A DNA stretch of 64,000 bases. It comes from JAQBGV01 sp032128395 (GTDB taxonomy: Bacteria > Planctomycetota > UBA8108 > UBA1146). Location of the stretch: positions 58,856-122,855 of the forward strand of contig JAQBGV010000184.1 in NCBI GenBank assembly GCA_032128395.1, in the 5' to 3' direction. The translations under genes and the position numbers were made by a program. The notes under the pieces were generated by a model. The model saw only the letters and a program-made list of their open reading frames with translations. It searched no databases and was not told the DNA's origin. This document shows positions 41,374-48,666 of the stretch, piece after piece; the stretch's first letter is position 1, and the number at the start of each line of letters is the position of its first letter.

Positions 41374-42011
41374 TCCGGGGAGCGATCGGAGCTCGCCGCC
41401 TCCTCCTCGGTCCCGATTCGACCTTCGGGGCGGGTGGGAGAGGGAACGCCGCGTACCTCGAGGAGCATCCCGAACTCGGAGTCGACGTAGAGGTGTCCAT
41501 GCCGCTCCTCATCGATGGCGAGGTGGTCAGCTCGAGTTCGATCCGGCAGGCGGTGCTCAAGGGAGAGATCGAACGAGCGGCTCGGTGGCTCGGGCGCCCC
41601 GTCTCACTCTGGGGGCGGGTGATGCACGGGGATGGACGAGGGCGAACCCTCGGGTTCCCGACTGCGAATCTCAATTTGATGCACGCGGCAGCCCCCCCGC
41701 ACGGGGTCTACCTCGCCCGACTCGAGGTCGACGAGCGCGCACTCCCTGCCCTGGTGAACATCGGTCGACGACCGACCTTCATGCGCGCCGACGACCCTGC
41801 GGACTACTCGAGGTACTTCAACGAACAGCTCGATCGGGTCGAGGTGTACGTCCACGGGTTCGACGGAGATCTGTATGACCATGCGGTCGAAGTGGAGATC
41901 CACGGAAAGGTGCGAGACGAGCACCGCTTCTCGGACAAGGAGGCGCTCATCGCGCAGATCCATCGGGACGTGGCGACGCTGGAAGAGTGGTGGGGCAGTC
42001 TCCATCCGTGA
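41343..42011 (+). CDS. ribF: riboflavin kinase / FAD synthetase, C-terminal part (frameshifted ribF)
   Basis: 222 residues continuing RibF: AERRFVQDVI and the end of the adenylyltransferase domain (VSSSSIRQAVLKGEIERAARWLGRP), then the riboflavin kinase domain with GRTLGFPTANL, GVYLARLEV, LVNIGRRPTF and the closing VEVEIHGKVRDEHRFS. The upstream half is at 41041-41373 in another frame. Riboflavin kinase and FAD synthetase activities are needed in all cells, so an assembly error is more likely than loss. The gene is convergent with the lipoyl gene at 42033. Confidence 0.86.
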   Translation: MAERRFVQDVIRGAIGARRLLLGPDSTFGAGGRGNAAYLEEHPELGVDVEVSMPLLIDGEVVSSSSIRQAVLKGEIERAARWLGRPVSLWGRVMHGDGRGRTLGFPTANLNLMHAAAPPHGVYLARLEVDERALPALVNIGRRPTFMRADDPADYSRYFNEQLDRVEVYVHGFDGDLYDHAVEVEIHGKVRDEHRFSDKEALIAQIHRDVATLEEWWGSLHP

Positions 42012-42032
42012 ACGGCCGGGCTCGCGAGCTCG

Positions 42033-42743
42033 CTATTCCCGAACCCTCCGATTCCACCTCGCGCTTCCGTACCGGCTCTGCATCAGTTGCCAGCTCCGTT
42101 CCTCTTCATCGTCGGCCAGGTCCTCGATCATGCGCGGCTTCGCACCCAGTGCGCGGGCGATCCCATCGAGGAGCGCGCGGTCTCCGGAGAGAGGGAGGCG
42201 GTCCTGACGTCGGACCGAAGCTTGTACCAAGATTCTCCCGCGCCGGCGGTGAAGTGCGAGTCCCGCGATCTTCTCGAAGCTCCCGTCCGCCCACTCCACT
42301 CCGAGGTCGGTGGGGGTCGCGCGGTCGAAGCAGTCGAGGACATCGACCTGCGACCGCTCATCGAAGGTCCCTCCCCGTGCACGGAGCCCCGGGAGTTGTG
42401 CGGCGAGAGCTTCCCCTATCGCGTCCGCGACCCGCGTCGCGATCGCCTCGGGAGCACGGTCGGGCAGAAGAGGGGAGGGCGAAGGCGCGACGAGGGCCAG
42501 CGTCAGATCCTCGCCGTGGAAGATCGCACCACCACCGGTGATCCGCCGGACGGGGCCGCACCAGGCGCCCCCGAACTCGACGAGGCGCCACGCTTGGAAT
42601 CGACCGATGGTGACCGATGGGCAGCGCCACAGTGCTCGGCGTAGCACTGCACGACCCCCGTCGAGGATGGCCTCGTCCCGCGCCATGTTCCTCGAGGCGG
42701 TCCAGGGAGCGTCGAGGAGAAGGTGGAGAACGGTGGGATCCAC
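42033..42743 (-). CDS. lipM: lipoyl transferase of the LplA/LipM family, probably octanoyltransferase
   Basis: 236 residues. Family motifs: RRITGGGAIFHGEDLTLALV (about 66-86) and the acyl-binding lysine K158 in KIAGLA. Twenty residues before it is C138 in a CFD motif, the arrangement of the catalytic cysteine in Bacillus LipM octanoyltransferases; LplA ligases lack it. It would attach octanoate from acyl carrier protein to a lipoyl domain. It follows gcvH by 10 bases, so its natural acceptor is probably that H protein. A plain lipoate ligase remains possible. No lipA is visible in the window. Confidence 0.75.
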   Translation of the reverse strand: MDPTVLHLLLDAPWTASRNMARDEAILDGGRAVLRRALWRCPSVTIGRFQAWRLVEFGGAWCGPVRRITGGGAIFHGEDLTLALVAPSPSPLLPDRAPEAIATRVADAIGEALAAQLPGLRARGGTFDERSQVDVLDCFDRATPTDLGVEWADGSFEKIAGLALHRRRGRILVQASVRRQDRLPLSGDRALLDGIARALGAKPRMIEDLADDEEERSWQLMQSRYGSARWNRRVRE

Positions 42744-42753
42744 CAGAATGGGA

Positions 42754-43137
42754 TCAAGCCTCGAGCTGCGCCTGGTAGGCGCGGTTGTCGAGGAGCTCGT
42801 TGTATTCCGACTCGTCGCTCGGTTCGATCTTGATCATCCAGCCCTCGTCGTAGGGGGATTCCCCGACCGCCTCGAGCCCTGATTCGAGGTCGGAGTTTAC
42901 TTCGACCACCTCTCCGGAGATCGGGGAATTGAGCTCGCTGACCGCCTTGACCGATTCGATCTCGCCGAACGGTTCGCCGGCCCGCACTTTGGCTCCGATC
43001 TTCGGAAGGTCGATGTAGACCAGTTCGCCCAGCTCATCGGCGGCGAAGGCACTGATCCCCACCACGATGCAGTCTTCTTGCTTCTGAGCCCACTCGTGGC
43101 TCGACAGAAATCGGCGGTCGCTCGGGATGTCTGCCAT
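42754..43137 (-). CDS. gcvH: glycine cleavage system H protein
   Basis: 127 residues, normal size. The lipoylated lysine is K64 in IESVKAVSEL, inside the biotinyl/lipoyl fold, with HEWAQ at the start and SPYDEGWMIKI near the end. H protein shuttles the aminomethyl group between the P, T and L proteins. It sits between gcvT (upstream) and the lipM-type gene (downstream) on the minus strand. No gcvP is in the window. Confidence 0.96.
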   Translation of the reverse strand: MADIPSDRRFLSSHEWAQKQEDCIVVGISAFAADELGELVYIDLPKIGAKVRAGEPFGEIESVKAVSELNSPISGEVVEVNSDLESGLEAVGESPYDEGWMIKIEPSDESEYNELLDNRAYQAQLEA

Positions 43138-43249
43138 GGGTTGGCTCCTTCCTCACCAGCGGAACGATGCCGGCTTCCCTTCGGACTGGCAAGGGGTCTA
43201 CGGACTCGTGCCCCGAGCACCCGCACTCGCGAATCTCCGAGGAATTGGA

Positions 43250-44356
43250 TCACTGGCTCCTGGTGTAGTAGGGAATCGCGACTGGACGCAGCTGCGCGCG
43301 CCGTCCCCGAATGTCGACTTCGAGTGACGCGGTCTCGGGAACATCGCTGCGGATGTACGCCGAGGCGATCGGAAACCCGAGGGTGGGGGAAGGGGAGCCG
43401 CTGGTCACTACGCCGACCGTCTCGTTCCCCGAGAGAACCGGACACCCTTGACGGGCGGGGCGGCGGCCGTCGACCGCGAACCCCCGCAGCAACCGGCGGG
43501 GACCCTCCGCCTGGATCCGGGCCAGAGCCTCGTGCCCGATGAACCCGCCAGGCTTCTTCATCCGGACCCCGAAGGAAATCCCCGCCTCGAAGGGGTCGGT
43601 GTCCTCGCCGAGCTCGTGCCCGTAGAGGGGCATCCCCGCTTCGAGCCGCAGAGTGTCTCGGCACCCGAGACCGCAGGGTCGAATGCGATCGCCCGATTCG
43701 GCCTGGAGTGCGGTCCACACCTCGGCGGCCTCGGCGGAGGGCAGATAGAGCTCGAAGCCGTCCTCCCCCGTATACCCGGTGCGAGACACCCACCCCTCGT
43801 GACGGTGTCCGCCGATCACGAGAACGAGATCGGAAATCTTGTAGTAGCCGAGCGAGGCGAGCTCGGGCACCCAGGTCGTCTTGACGAAGGGAGCGAGGAG
43901 TTCCTGCGCGTCGGGACCCTGCAGGGCGATCATCGCGACCTCTTCGCTCCGGTCGCGCAGCTCCGCACCCGGGCGTTCGAGGTGTTCGCGGAACCAAGGG
44001 AGGAGCTTTTCCCGATTCCCTGCGTTCACCACCAGCAGGACGCGATCGGGGAGGCGATAGACGAGGATGTCATCGCGGATTCCACCCTGCTCGTTACAGA
44101 CGAGCGCGTACCGGATGTGCCCGGGTGTCATCGCCGCGACGTGGTTGGTGATCACCGAGTCGACCGCCTCGATCGCATGGTTGCCGACGATCTCGAAGCG
44201 GCCCATGTGGCAGAGATCGAAGAGTCCCGCACCCTTCCGCACCGCGTGGTGCTCCTCGGTCAGCGACGAGTACCACACCGGCATCTCGAATCCGCCGAAC
44301 TCCACGAGTCGGGCTCCCAGGTCGCGATGAACAGGATTCAGGACGGTCTTCTGCAC
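43250..44356 (-). CDS. gcvT: aminomethyltransferase, glycine cleavage T protein
   Basis: 368 residues, normal length. Transfers the methylene group from lipoylated H protein to tetrahydrofolate and releases ammonia. Seen: FGGFEMPVWYSS at the start, HMGRFEI, IRDDILVYRL, TGYTGEDGFELYLP and the C-terminal barrel with GVVTSGSPSPTLG. It has GAGGAGGAG upstream. It starts 32 nt after the terminator of the preceding lipoprotein gene, and no separate promoter is clear, so some read-through or a weak local promoter must serve gcvT-gcvH-lipM. Confidence 0.96.
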   Translation of the reverse strand: MQKTVLNPVHRDLGARLVEFGGFEMPVWYSSLTEEHHAVRKGAGLFDLCHMGRFEIVGNHAIEAVDSVITNHVAAMTPGHIRYALVCNEQGGIRDDILVYRLPDRVLLVVNAGNREKLLPWFREHLERPGAELRDRSEEVAMIALQGPDAQELLAPFVKTTWVPELASLGYYKISDLVLVIGGHRHEGWVSRTGYTGEDGFELYLPSAEAAEVWTALQAESGDRIRPCGLGCRDTLRLEAGMPLYGHELGEDTDPFEAGISFGVRMKKPGGFIGHEALARIQAEGPRRLLRGFAVDGRRPARQGCPVLSGNETVGVVTSGSPSPTLGFPIASAYIRSDVPETASLEVDIRGRRAQLRPVAIPYYTRSQ

Positions 44357-44382
44357 GCTCCTCCTCGGGGGAACTCGAGACT

Positions 44383-44425
44383 AAAAGGGTACGACCCCAC
44401 GGCGTGTGCGCCGTGGGGTCGTACC
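44383..44425 (-). terminator. intrinsic terminator of lipoprotein gene
   Basis: A perfect 17-bp stem (44388-44404 with 44409-44425) and a 4-nt loop, followed on the minus strand by C and TTTT. It lies 20 nt after the lipoprotein stop codon and before gcvT. Confidence 0.82.
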
Positions 44426-44444
44426 GGCGGTCGGGGGACGACTG

Positions 44445-46085
44445 CTAGAACCCGAATCCCTCGGTGGGCTCCGACTTTCCTCCGCCGACGGCCTTGGCCT
44501 CGAGTGCCTGCTTCGCCCACTCCTCGTCGACGTAGCCCTGCACCTCGAGCGACTTGATGATGAACTTGGTATTGCTCCAGCGGAAGCCGAACTTCCCCTT
44601 CCGGAACTTGTCGGTGGCGAAACGAGAGGTCTCGACGCCGTTCAACTTGCAGATGATCTCGCCCTTCTCGTCCTCGTTCAGCTTGCTGTAGGTGACGACG
44701 AATTCATAGGGCTCGCGCTTCTGCACCCAGTCCTTGAACGGCTTGCGGTACTCGGGCTGGACAGCCTTGGCCGCCGGCTTCTTGAGACGCGCGTTGTCCT
44801 CGACAACAAAGACATTCGTCGCGAATTCGGAGGCGTAGAAGTCACCGACATCCGACATGAGCACGATCTCGAGGAAGGGCTTCTGCAACAGGAGCTGGAA
44901 CTGGACCTCGGCCCGGATGCTCACCGCATCTTCGAAACCGGCGTCCACCAGGACGTAGCCCCGGGTGTTCGACGCCATCACGTAGTCGGTCTGACCCTCT
45001 CCGACTCCTTCGTCACCCTCGAAGTGGATGAACTCCCCACCATAGAGGACGGTGATGTCCTCCTTGAACTCGTTGCCGTCCGCCCAGTCGATGCGGAGTT
45101 TGCCGTCGATGTATTCCGCCGAACCGTGGAAGAGGGTCGGGATGTCGGTGAGATCGACTTCGCTGTCGGCGCCGAGATCGGGGATCTTGATCTCGCCGAC
45201 GTCCGGGGTGGAGTCGCGGCTGAGTCCGCCGCTCGAGTCGCCACGCCCAGGGTTTCTGTTCGAGACCGTTTTTGCGAGCTCGCCCTTCGTATACTCGGTC
45301 GCCGATGAGTAGGCGACCTTCGCCTGCCGGAAGTAGTTCACCGCACGGTCGAATTGCCCCGAATCGTACGCCTGGGCGCCGTCTCGCTCCTGGTCCGACG
45401 CCCATTTCCAGTCCGAGGAGGCGATCGTCTCCGCGCCGAGGTCGGTCGCAGCCTGCTTTTCTGCCGCGAGGAGAACGCGTTCCTCATCCGCCATCGCCTT
45501 CTGCTTGGAGGACTGCTCGGCTTGCCGATCGACCGCTTGGAGGTCGCTCATCGCGTACGAGAGCTTCCGTGACCCCTTCGTCAGTTCACCGGCGGTTCTC
45601 GCCTCCTTCGCATCGGCGAACGCCTTTTCCGCCTTCGCAAAGGTGGTCGGATCCACGAGGTTCTTTCCGGCTTCCTTCAGTGCGCCATGAAATTTCTCGA
45701 ATGCGGCCAATTCGGCATCGAAACTCTCGAGTTTCACGCCCAGCTTCGCCGCAGTCTTGACCGATTCCTCGAACTTGCTCGTCGCGCTTCGGAAACTGCG
45801 TTTCGCCTTGCTCGTGGCGCTCTCGGCGACGTATTCGTCCGCCTTCTCGAGATAGGAGAGCCCCTTCTCGTAGAGTTCTGTGGCGAACTCCGCCGCTCCG
45901 GCCTCTTTCGCCGCGTCACGGGCACTCTCCGCCTCCGAGCGCATCGCGTCGAAGTCGACGGAGGCGGCGCCCTCAGTTTCGGCCGACTTCTCTTCCCCGC
46001 ATCCGGCGGGAACGAGGACGAGGATGCAAACGACCAGAACCGCGGTCAGGGACCGTGCGGTCCGCTTTCGAAGCCTTGCCGACAT
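44445..46085 (-). CDS. large lipoprotein with coiled coil and beta domain
   Basis: 546 residues from ATG 46085 (GAGGAG upstream). A lipoprotein signal (SLTAVLVVCILVLVPAGC) is followed by about 260 residues of alanine- and lysine-rich helix resembling coiled coil or TPR-like repeats (ELYEKGLSYLEKADEYV, FDRAVNYFRQAKVAYSS), a serine/glycine linker, and a C-terminal beta domain of about 200 residues similar in pattern to concanavalin-like sandwich folds (LRIDWADGNEF, GKFGFRWSNTKFIIKSLEVQGY). I do not recognise the family. It is flanked by exbD upstream and gcvT downstream. Confidence 0.75.
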   Translation of the reverse strand: MSARLRKRTARSLTAVLVVCILVLVPAGCGEEKSAETEGAASVDFDAMRSEAESARDAAKEAGAAEFATELYEKGLSYLEKADEYVAESATSKAKRSFRSATSKFEESVKTAAKLGVKLESFDAELAAFEKFHGALKEAGKNLVDPTTFAKAEKAFADAKEARTAGELTKGSRKLSYAMSDLQAVDRQAEQSSKQKAMADEERVLLAAEKQAATDLGAETIASSDWKWASDQERDGAQAYDSGQFDRAVNYFRQAKVAYSSATEYTKGELAKTVSNRNPGRGDSSGGLSRDSTPDVGEIKIPDLGADSEVDLTDIPTLFHGSAEYIDGKLRIDWADGNEFKEDITVLYGGEFIHFEGDEGVGEGQTDYVMASNTRGYVLVDAGFEDAVSIRAEVQFQLLLQKPFLEIVLMSDVGDFYASEFATNVFVVEDNARLKKPAAKAVQPEYRKPFKDWVQKREPYEFVVTYSKLNEDEKGEIICKLNGVETSRFATDKFRKGKFGFRWSNTKFIIKSLEVQGYVDEEWAKQALEAKAVGGGKSEPTEGFGF

Positions 46086-46252
46086 GAGTCTCCTCTCGTG
46101 CGAACCCTGGGACGTCGATCGATCATCTTCGCTTGGACCGTCGCTCCGGGAATCGTCTCTCTCGGTACCACATGGGGGGGCGACGCGCGATGAGCACGCC
46201 CGCATCTCGAGCGAAACCCTTCCACCCGAAGGGCTTCCGGAGGGCTTTGCCA

Positions 46253-46281
46253 ATTCTATCGAGGGCCCGGAGGACCCACAA
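46253..46281 (-). promoter_or_regulatory. candidate promoter of the lipoprotein gene
   Basis: On the minus strand, TTGTGG (46281-46276), 17-nt spacer and TAGAAT (46258-46253). It lies about 170 nt before the lipoprotein start, in the gap after exbD. Confidence 0.45.
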
Positions 46282-46359
46282 GCGAGCCGGAGCCTTGAGC
46301 CGCTCCTGCGGGATCTGCCTTCAGCCGCTCCGGGTGAATTTGCCCCAGCCGAATCCGCC

Positions 46360-46809
46360 TCACTCTCCCTGGCGGTCCACGGGGCCTCTGACCTGGAAGA
46401 CGCAGTGGGGGTACCCGAGCCCGCGCAAGAACTCCAAGAGGGCCAGTCCATCCCCGAGCGCGGCCGCGGAATCTCCCTGAATGACCAGCGGGAGGAGCCG
46501 ATCCTCATGGCTCCTCTCGCCGAGAAGATCGGAGAGTTTCGGCCGTGTGATCGGGCGTCCGTTCCAATGGAGCGACCCGTCCGCAGCGAGTGCTATCACC
46601 CGCCCCTCCGCGGATGGAGGCATCCCCTGGGTGACGGAAGGAACCCGCGGGAGGTCGACCGTCACGATATGACTTCGATCGAAGCGCGCGGAGATCAGGA
46701 GGAAGACGAGGAGGAGGAGGACGACGTCCACGAGCGGGGCCAGCCCGAACGCCCCGCCAGGTCGTTGGCGCCGCTCTAGACCACGAAAGGGCCGCGTCGC
46801 CGCCGTCAC
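46360..46809 (-). CDS. exbD: ExbD/TolR biopolymer transport protein
   Basis: 149 residues. The N-terminal cytoplasmic stretch (about 1-20) precedes one transmembrane helix, LAPLVDVVLLLLVFLLISARF, with the conserved aspartate of the proton channel. A periplasmic domain follows (VTVDLPRVPS ... RVIALAADGSLHWNGRPI ... LPLVIQGDSAA). With ExbB/TolQ it would energise a TonB- or TolA-like protein. It lies 10 bp after exbB in the accA-exbB-exbD order. Confidence 0.87.
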   Translation of the reverse strand: MTAATRPFRGLERRQRPGGAFGLAPLVDVVLLLLVFLLISARFDRSHIVTVDLPRVPSVTQGMPPSAEGRVIALAADGSLHWNGRPITRPKLSDLLGERSHEDRLLPLVIQGDSAAALGDGLALLEFLRGLGYPHCVFQVRGPVDRQGE

Positions 46810-46819
46810 TGCGCCGCCG

Positions 46820-47494
46820 TCACTGCGCCGCCGTCGTCACCGAGGAGCCCGCGGTCGCATGACGAGTCCGCTGGGGTGCCCTCGCGGAGAGGGTCAGGAC
46901 CACTTCACGGATCGCGTCCTCGAGGTCGGAGACGAATCGGTCGATGCGTTGCCGCAGCAGGTGGTGGACGATGGTGGCGGGGATCGCGACCGCGAGCCCC
47001 GCTCCGGTGGTGACCAAAGCCTGCGCGATCCCCCCGGTCAATCGCTCGCCGTCGACGCCGATCCCGGCGGCGAGTCCTCCGGCGATCCCTTCGAACGCGG
47101 AGATCATCCCCCAGACGGTGCCGAGGATTCCGATCAGTGGTGCGATTTGGGCGATCACTTCGACGTGCGGGAGGTGTCGTTCGAGTCGCGAGAGCTCGGA
47201 GGCCGCGGATCCCTCCATCCGCTCCCGTAGGAGCGGGAGCGGCAATTGGCAGTGGGTGAGTCCCTCGGTCCAAACGCGGGCGACCGGCCCGGGGACCGAC
47301 TCCGCGTAGCGGATTCCGCCGGGGACGCCTCCACGAACGATCGCAGCGCGCATCTCCTCGTGGAATGCCGCTGGATCGACCGCGGCCCTGCGATAGCGCA
47401 GGAACCGCTCGATAGAGATCGCGATCACGCCGACGGAGGCGGCGAGCAGCGGGAGCATGAAGAGCGGCCCCCCCCGGAGGAAGAGCTCGATCAT
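46820..47494 (-). CDS. exbB: ExbB/TolQ/MotA-family proton channel protein
   Basis: 224 residues. The first helix (LFMLPLLAASVGVIAISIERFLRYRR) and the pair around LIGILGTVWGMISAF and ALVTTGAGLAVAIPATIVHHLL match ExbB/TolQ. It forms the proton channel with ExbD in the inner membrane. Its ATG overlaps the accA stop by four bases. The C-terminal 25 residues are polar and unconserved. No tonB, tolA or pal gene is near. Confidence 0.88.
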   Translation of the reverse strand: MIELFLRGGPLFMLPLLAASVGVIAISIERFLRYRRAAVDPAAFHEEMRAAIVRGGVPGGIRYAESVPGPVARVWTEGLTHCQLPLPLLRERMEGSAASELSRLERHLPHVEVIAQIAPLIGILGTVWGMISAFEGIAGGLAAGIGVDGERLTGGIAQALVTTGAGLAVAIPATIVHHLLRQRIDRFVSDLEDAIREVVLTLSARAPQRTRHATAGSSVTTAAQ

Positions 47495-48480
47495 CGTTCC
47501 GGAACCGGCTTCCCCTCGGTGAACCGACCGATCGCACGATACTTCTGGTGGCGCTGCTCGACCCTTTCCTCGGGGGGGAGCTCGGACACTTCGTCGAGGT
47601 TCCGCAGGATCGCTTCTTCGACGCTCGCCGCGGTCTGGCCGTGGTCGCGGTGTGCCCCGCCGAGCGGCTCGGGGATCACCTCATCGATGATGTCGAAGCC
47701 GGCGAGGTCCTGGCTGGTCAGGCGGAGGATCTCCGCGGCGCGTGGCGCGTGGCTCGAGTCCTTCCAGAGGATCGCCGCACAACCCTCGGGACTGATCACC
47801 GAGTAGTAGGCGTGCTCGAGTATCAGGACCCGATCTGCGAGGCCAATTCCGAGAGCTCCCCCTGATCCTCCCTCCCCGATGACCACGGAGATCACGGGAA
47901 CGCGAAGAGACGCCATCTCGAACAAGTTGCGCGCGATGACGAAGGCCTGTCCCCGCTCCTCCGCCCCGATGCCGGGGTAGGCTCCGGGGGTGTTGATGAA
48001 GGTGATGATCGGGATTCCGAACTTCTCGGCGAGGCGCATCTTCCGCATCGCCTTGCGGTACCCCTCGGGGTGCGCACACCCGAAGTTGCACTCGATCTTC
48101 TCCGGGGTGGTCCGCCCCTTGCGGTTTCCGACGATCATCACCCTTCGCCCGCCGATCCGGCCGAGGCCGGTGACGATCGCGGGGTCATCGCGGAACGCTT
48201 GGTCTCCGTGGAGCTCGAGGAAGTCGGTGACGATCCACCGAATGTAATCGGTGACGAGAGGCCGCTTCGGATGCCGCGCGATCTGGACCCTCTGCCAGGG
48301 GGTGAGGTGTGCGTAGATCGCGCGCTTCTTTTCTTCGCACTTCCTCTCGAGCTCCTCGATCTGTCCGCTCAGATCGACATCGGAACTCTGGGAGAATGCG
48401 CGCAACTCGCTGATGCGAGCCTCGAGTTCCACGATGGGAGCCTCGAAATCGAGCCCCGGCGCCGGGCTGGCATGATCCAT
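47491..48480 (-). CDS. accA: acetyl-CoA carboxylase, carboxyltransferase alpha subunit
   Basis: 329 residues from ATG 48480, normal AccA length. The N-terminal coiled coil (LDFEAPIVELEARISELR) is followed by the crotonase-like domain: TPWQRVQIARHPKRP, GDQAFRDDPAIV, RKGRTTPEKIECNFGCAHPEGYRKA, TPGAYPGIGAEERGQ, GEGGSGGALGIGLAD and YSVISPEGCAAILWKD. It carboxylates acetyl-CoA from carboxybiotin together with AccD, whose gene starts at 63382. It is divergent from purL and coupled to exbB. Confidence 0.97.
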   Translation of the reverse strand: MDHASPAPGLDFEAPIVELEARISELRAFSQSSDVDLSGQIEELERKCEEKKRAIYAHLTPWQRVQIARHPKRPLVTDYIRWIVTDFLELHGDQAFRDDPAIVTGLGRIGGRRVMIVGNRKGRTTPEKIECNFGCAHPEGYRKAMRKMRLAEKFGIPIITFINTPGAYPGIGAEERGQAFVIARNLFEMASLRVPVISVVIGEGGSGGALGIGLADRVLILEHAYYSVISPEGCAAILWKDSSHAPRAAEILRLTSQDLAGFDIIDEVIPEPLGGAHRDHGQTAASVEEAILRNLDEVSELPPEERVEQRHQKYRAIGRFTEGKPVPER

Positions 48481-48508
48481 CGAGGGTCCTCTCTTCCGCG
48501 AAGTCCGG

Positions 48509-48537
48509 ATTGTAGACCGGGGAGCGGTCGCGGGTCG
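48509..48537 (-). promoter_or_regulatory. promoter of accA-exbB-exbD
   Basis: On the minus strand, TCGACC (48537-48532), 17-nt spacer and TACAAT (48514-48509). The -10 box is 5 of 6 and lies 29 nt before the accA ATG. Confidence 0.55.
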
Positions 48538-48666
48538 AGGCGGGAGCGGGAGCGGTCCCGGTCCCCGGGGGCGCCCCATCAGTTCCACCCGCTCTGCTTT
48601 ACACCGCTCACCCCCCCCGGCAGAATCCGCATCCCGGGGGTGACCCGGGACCCCCCCGGAGGCTCG

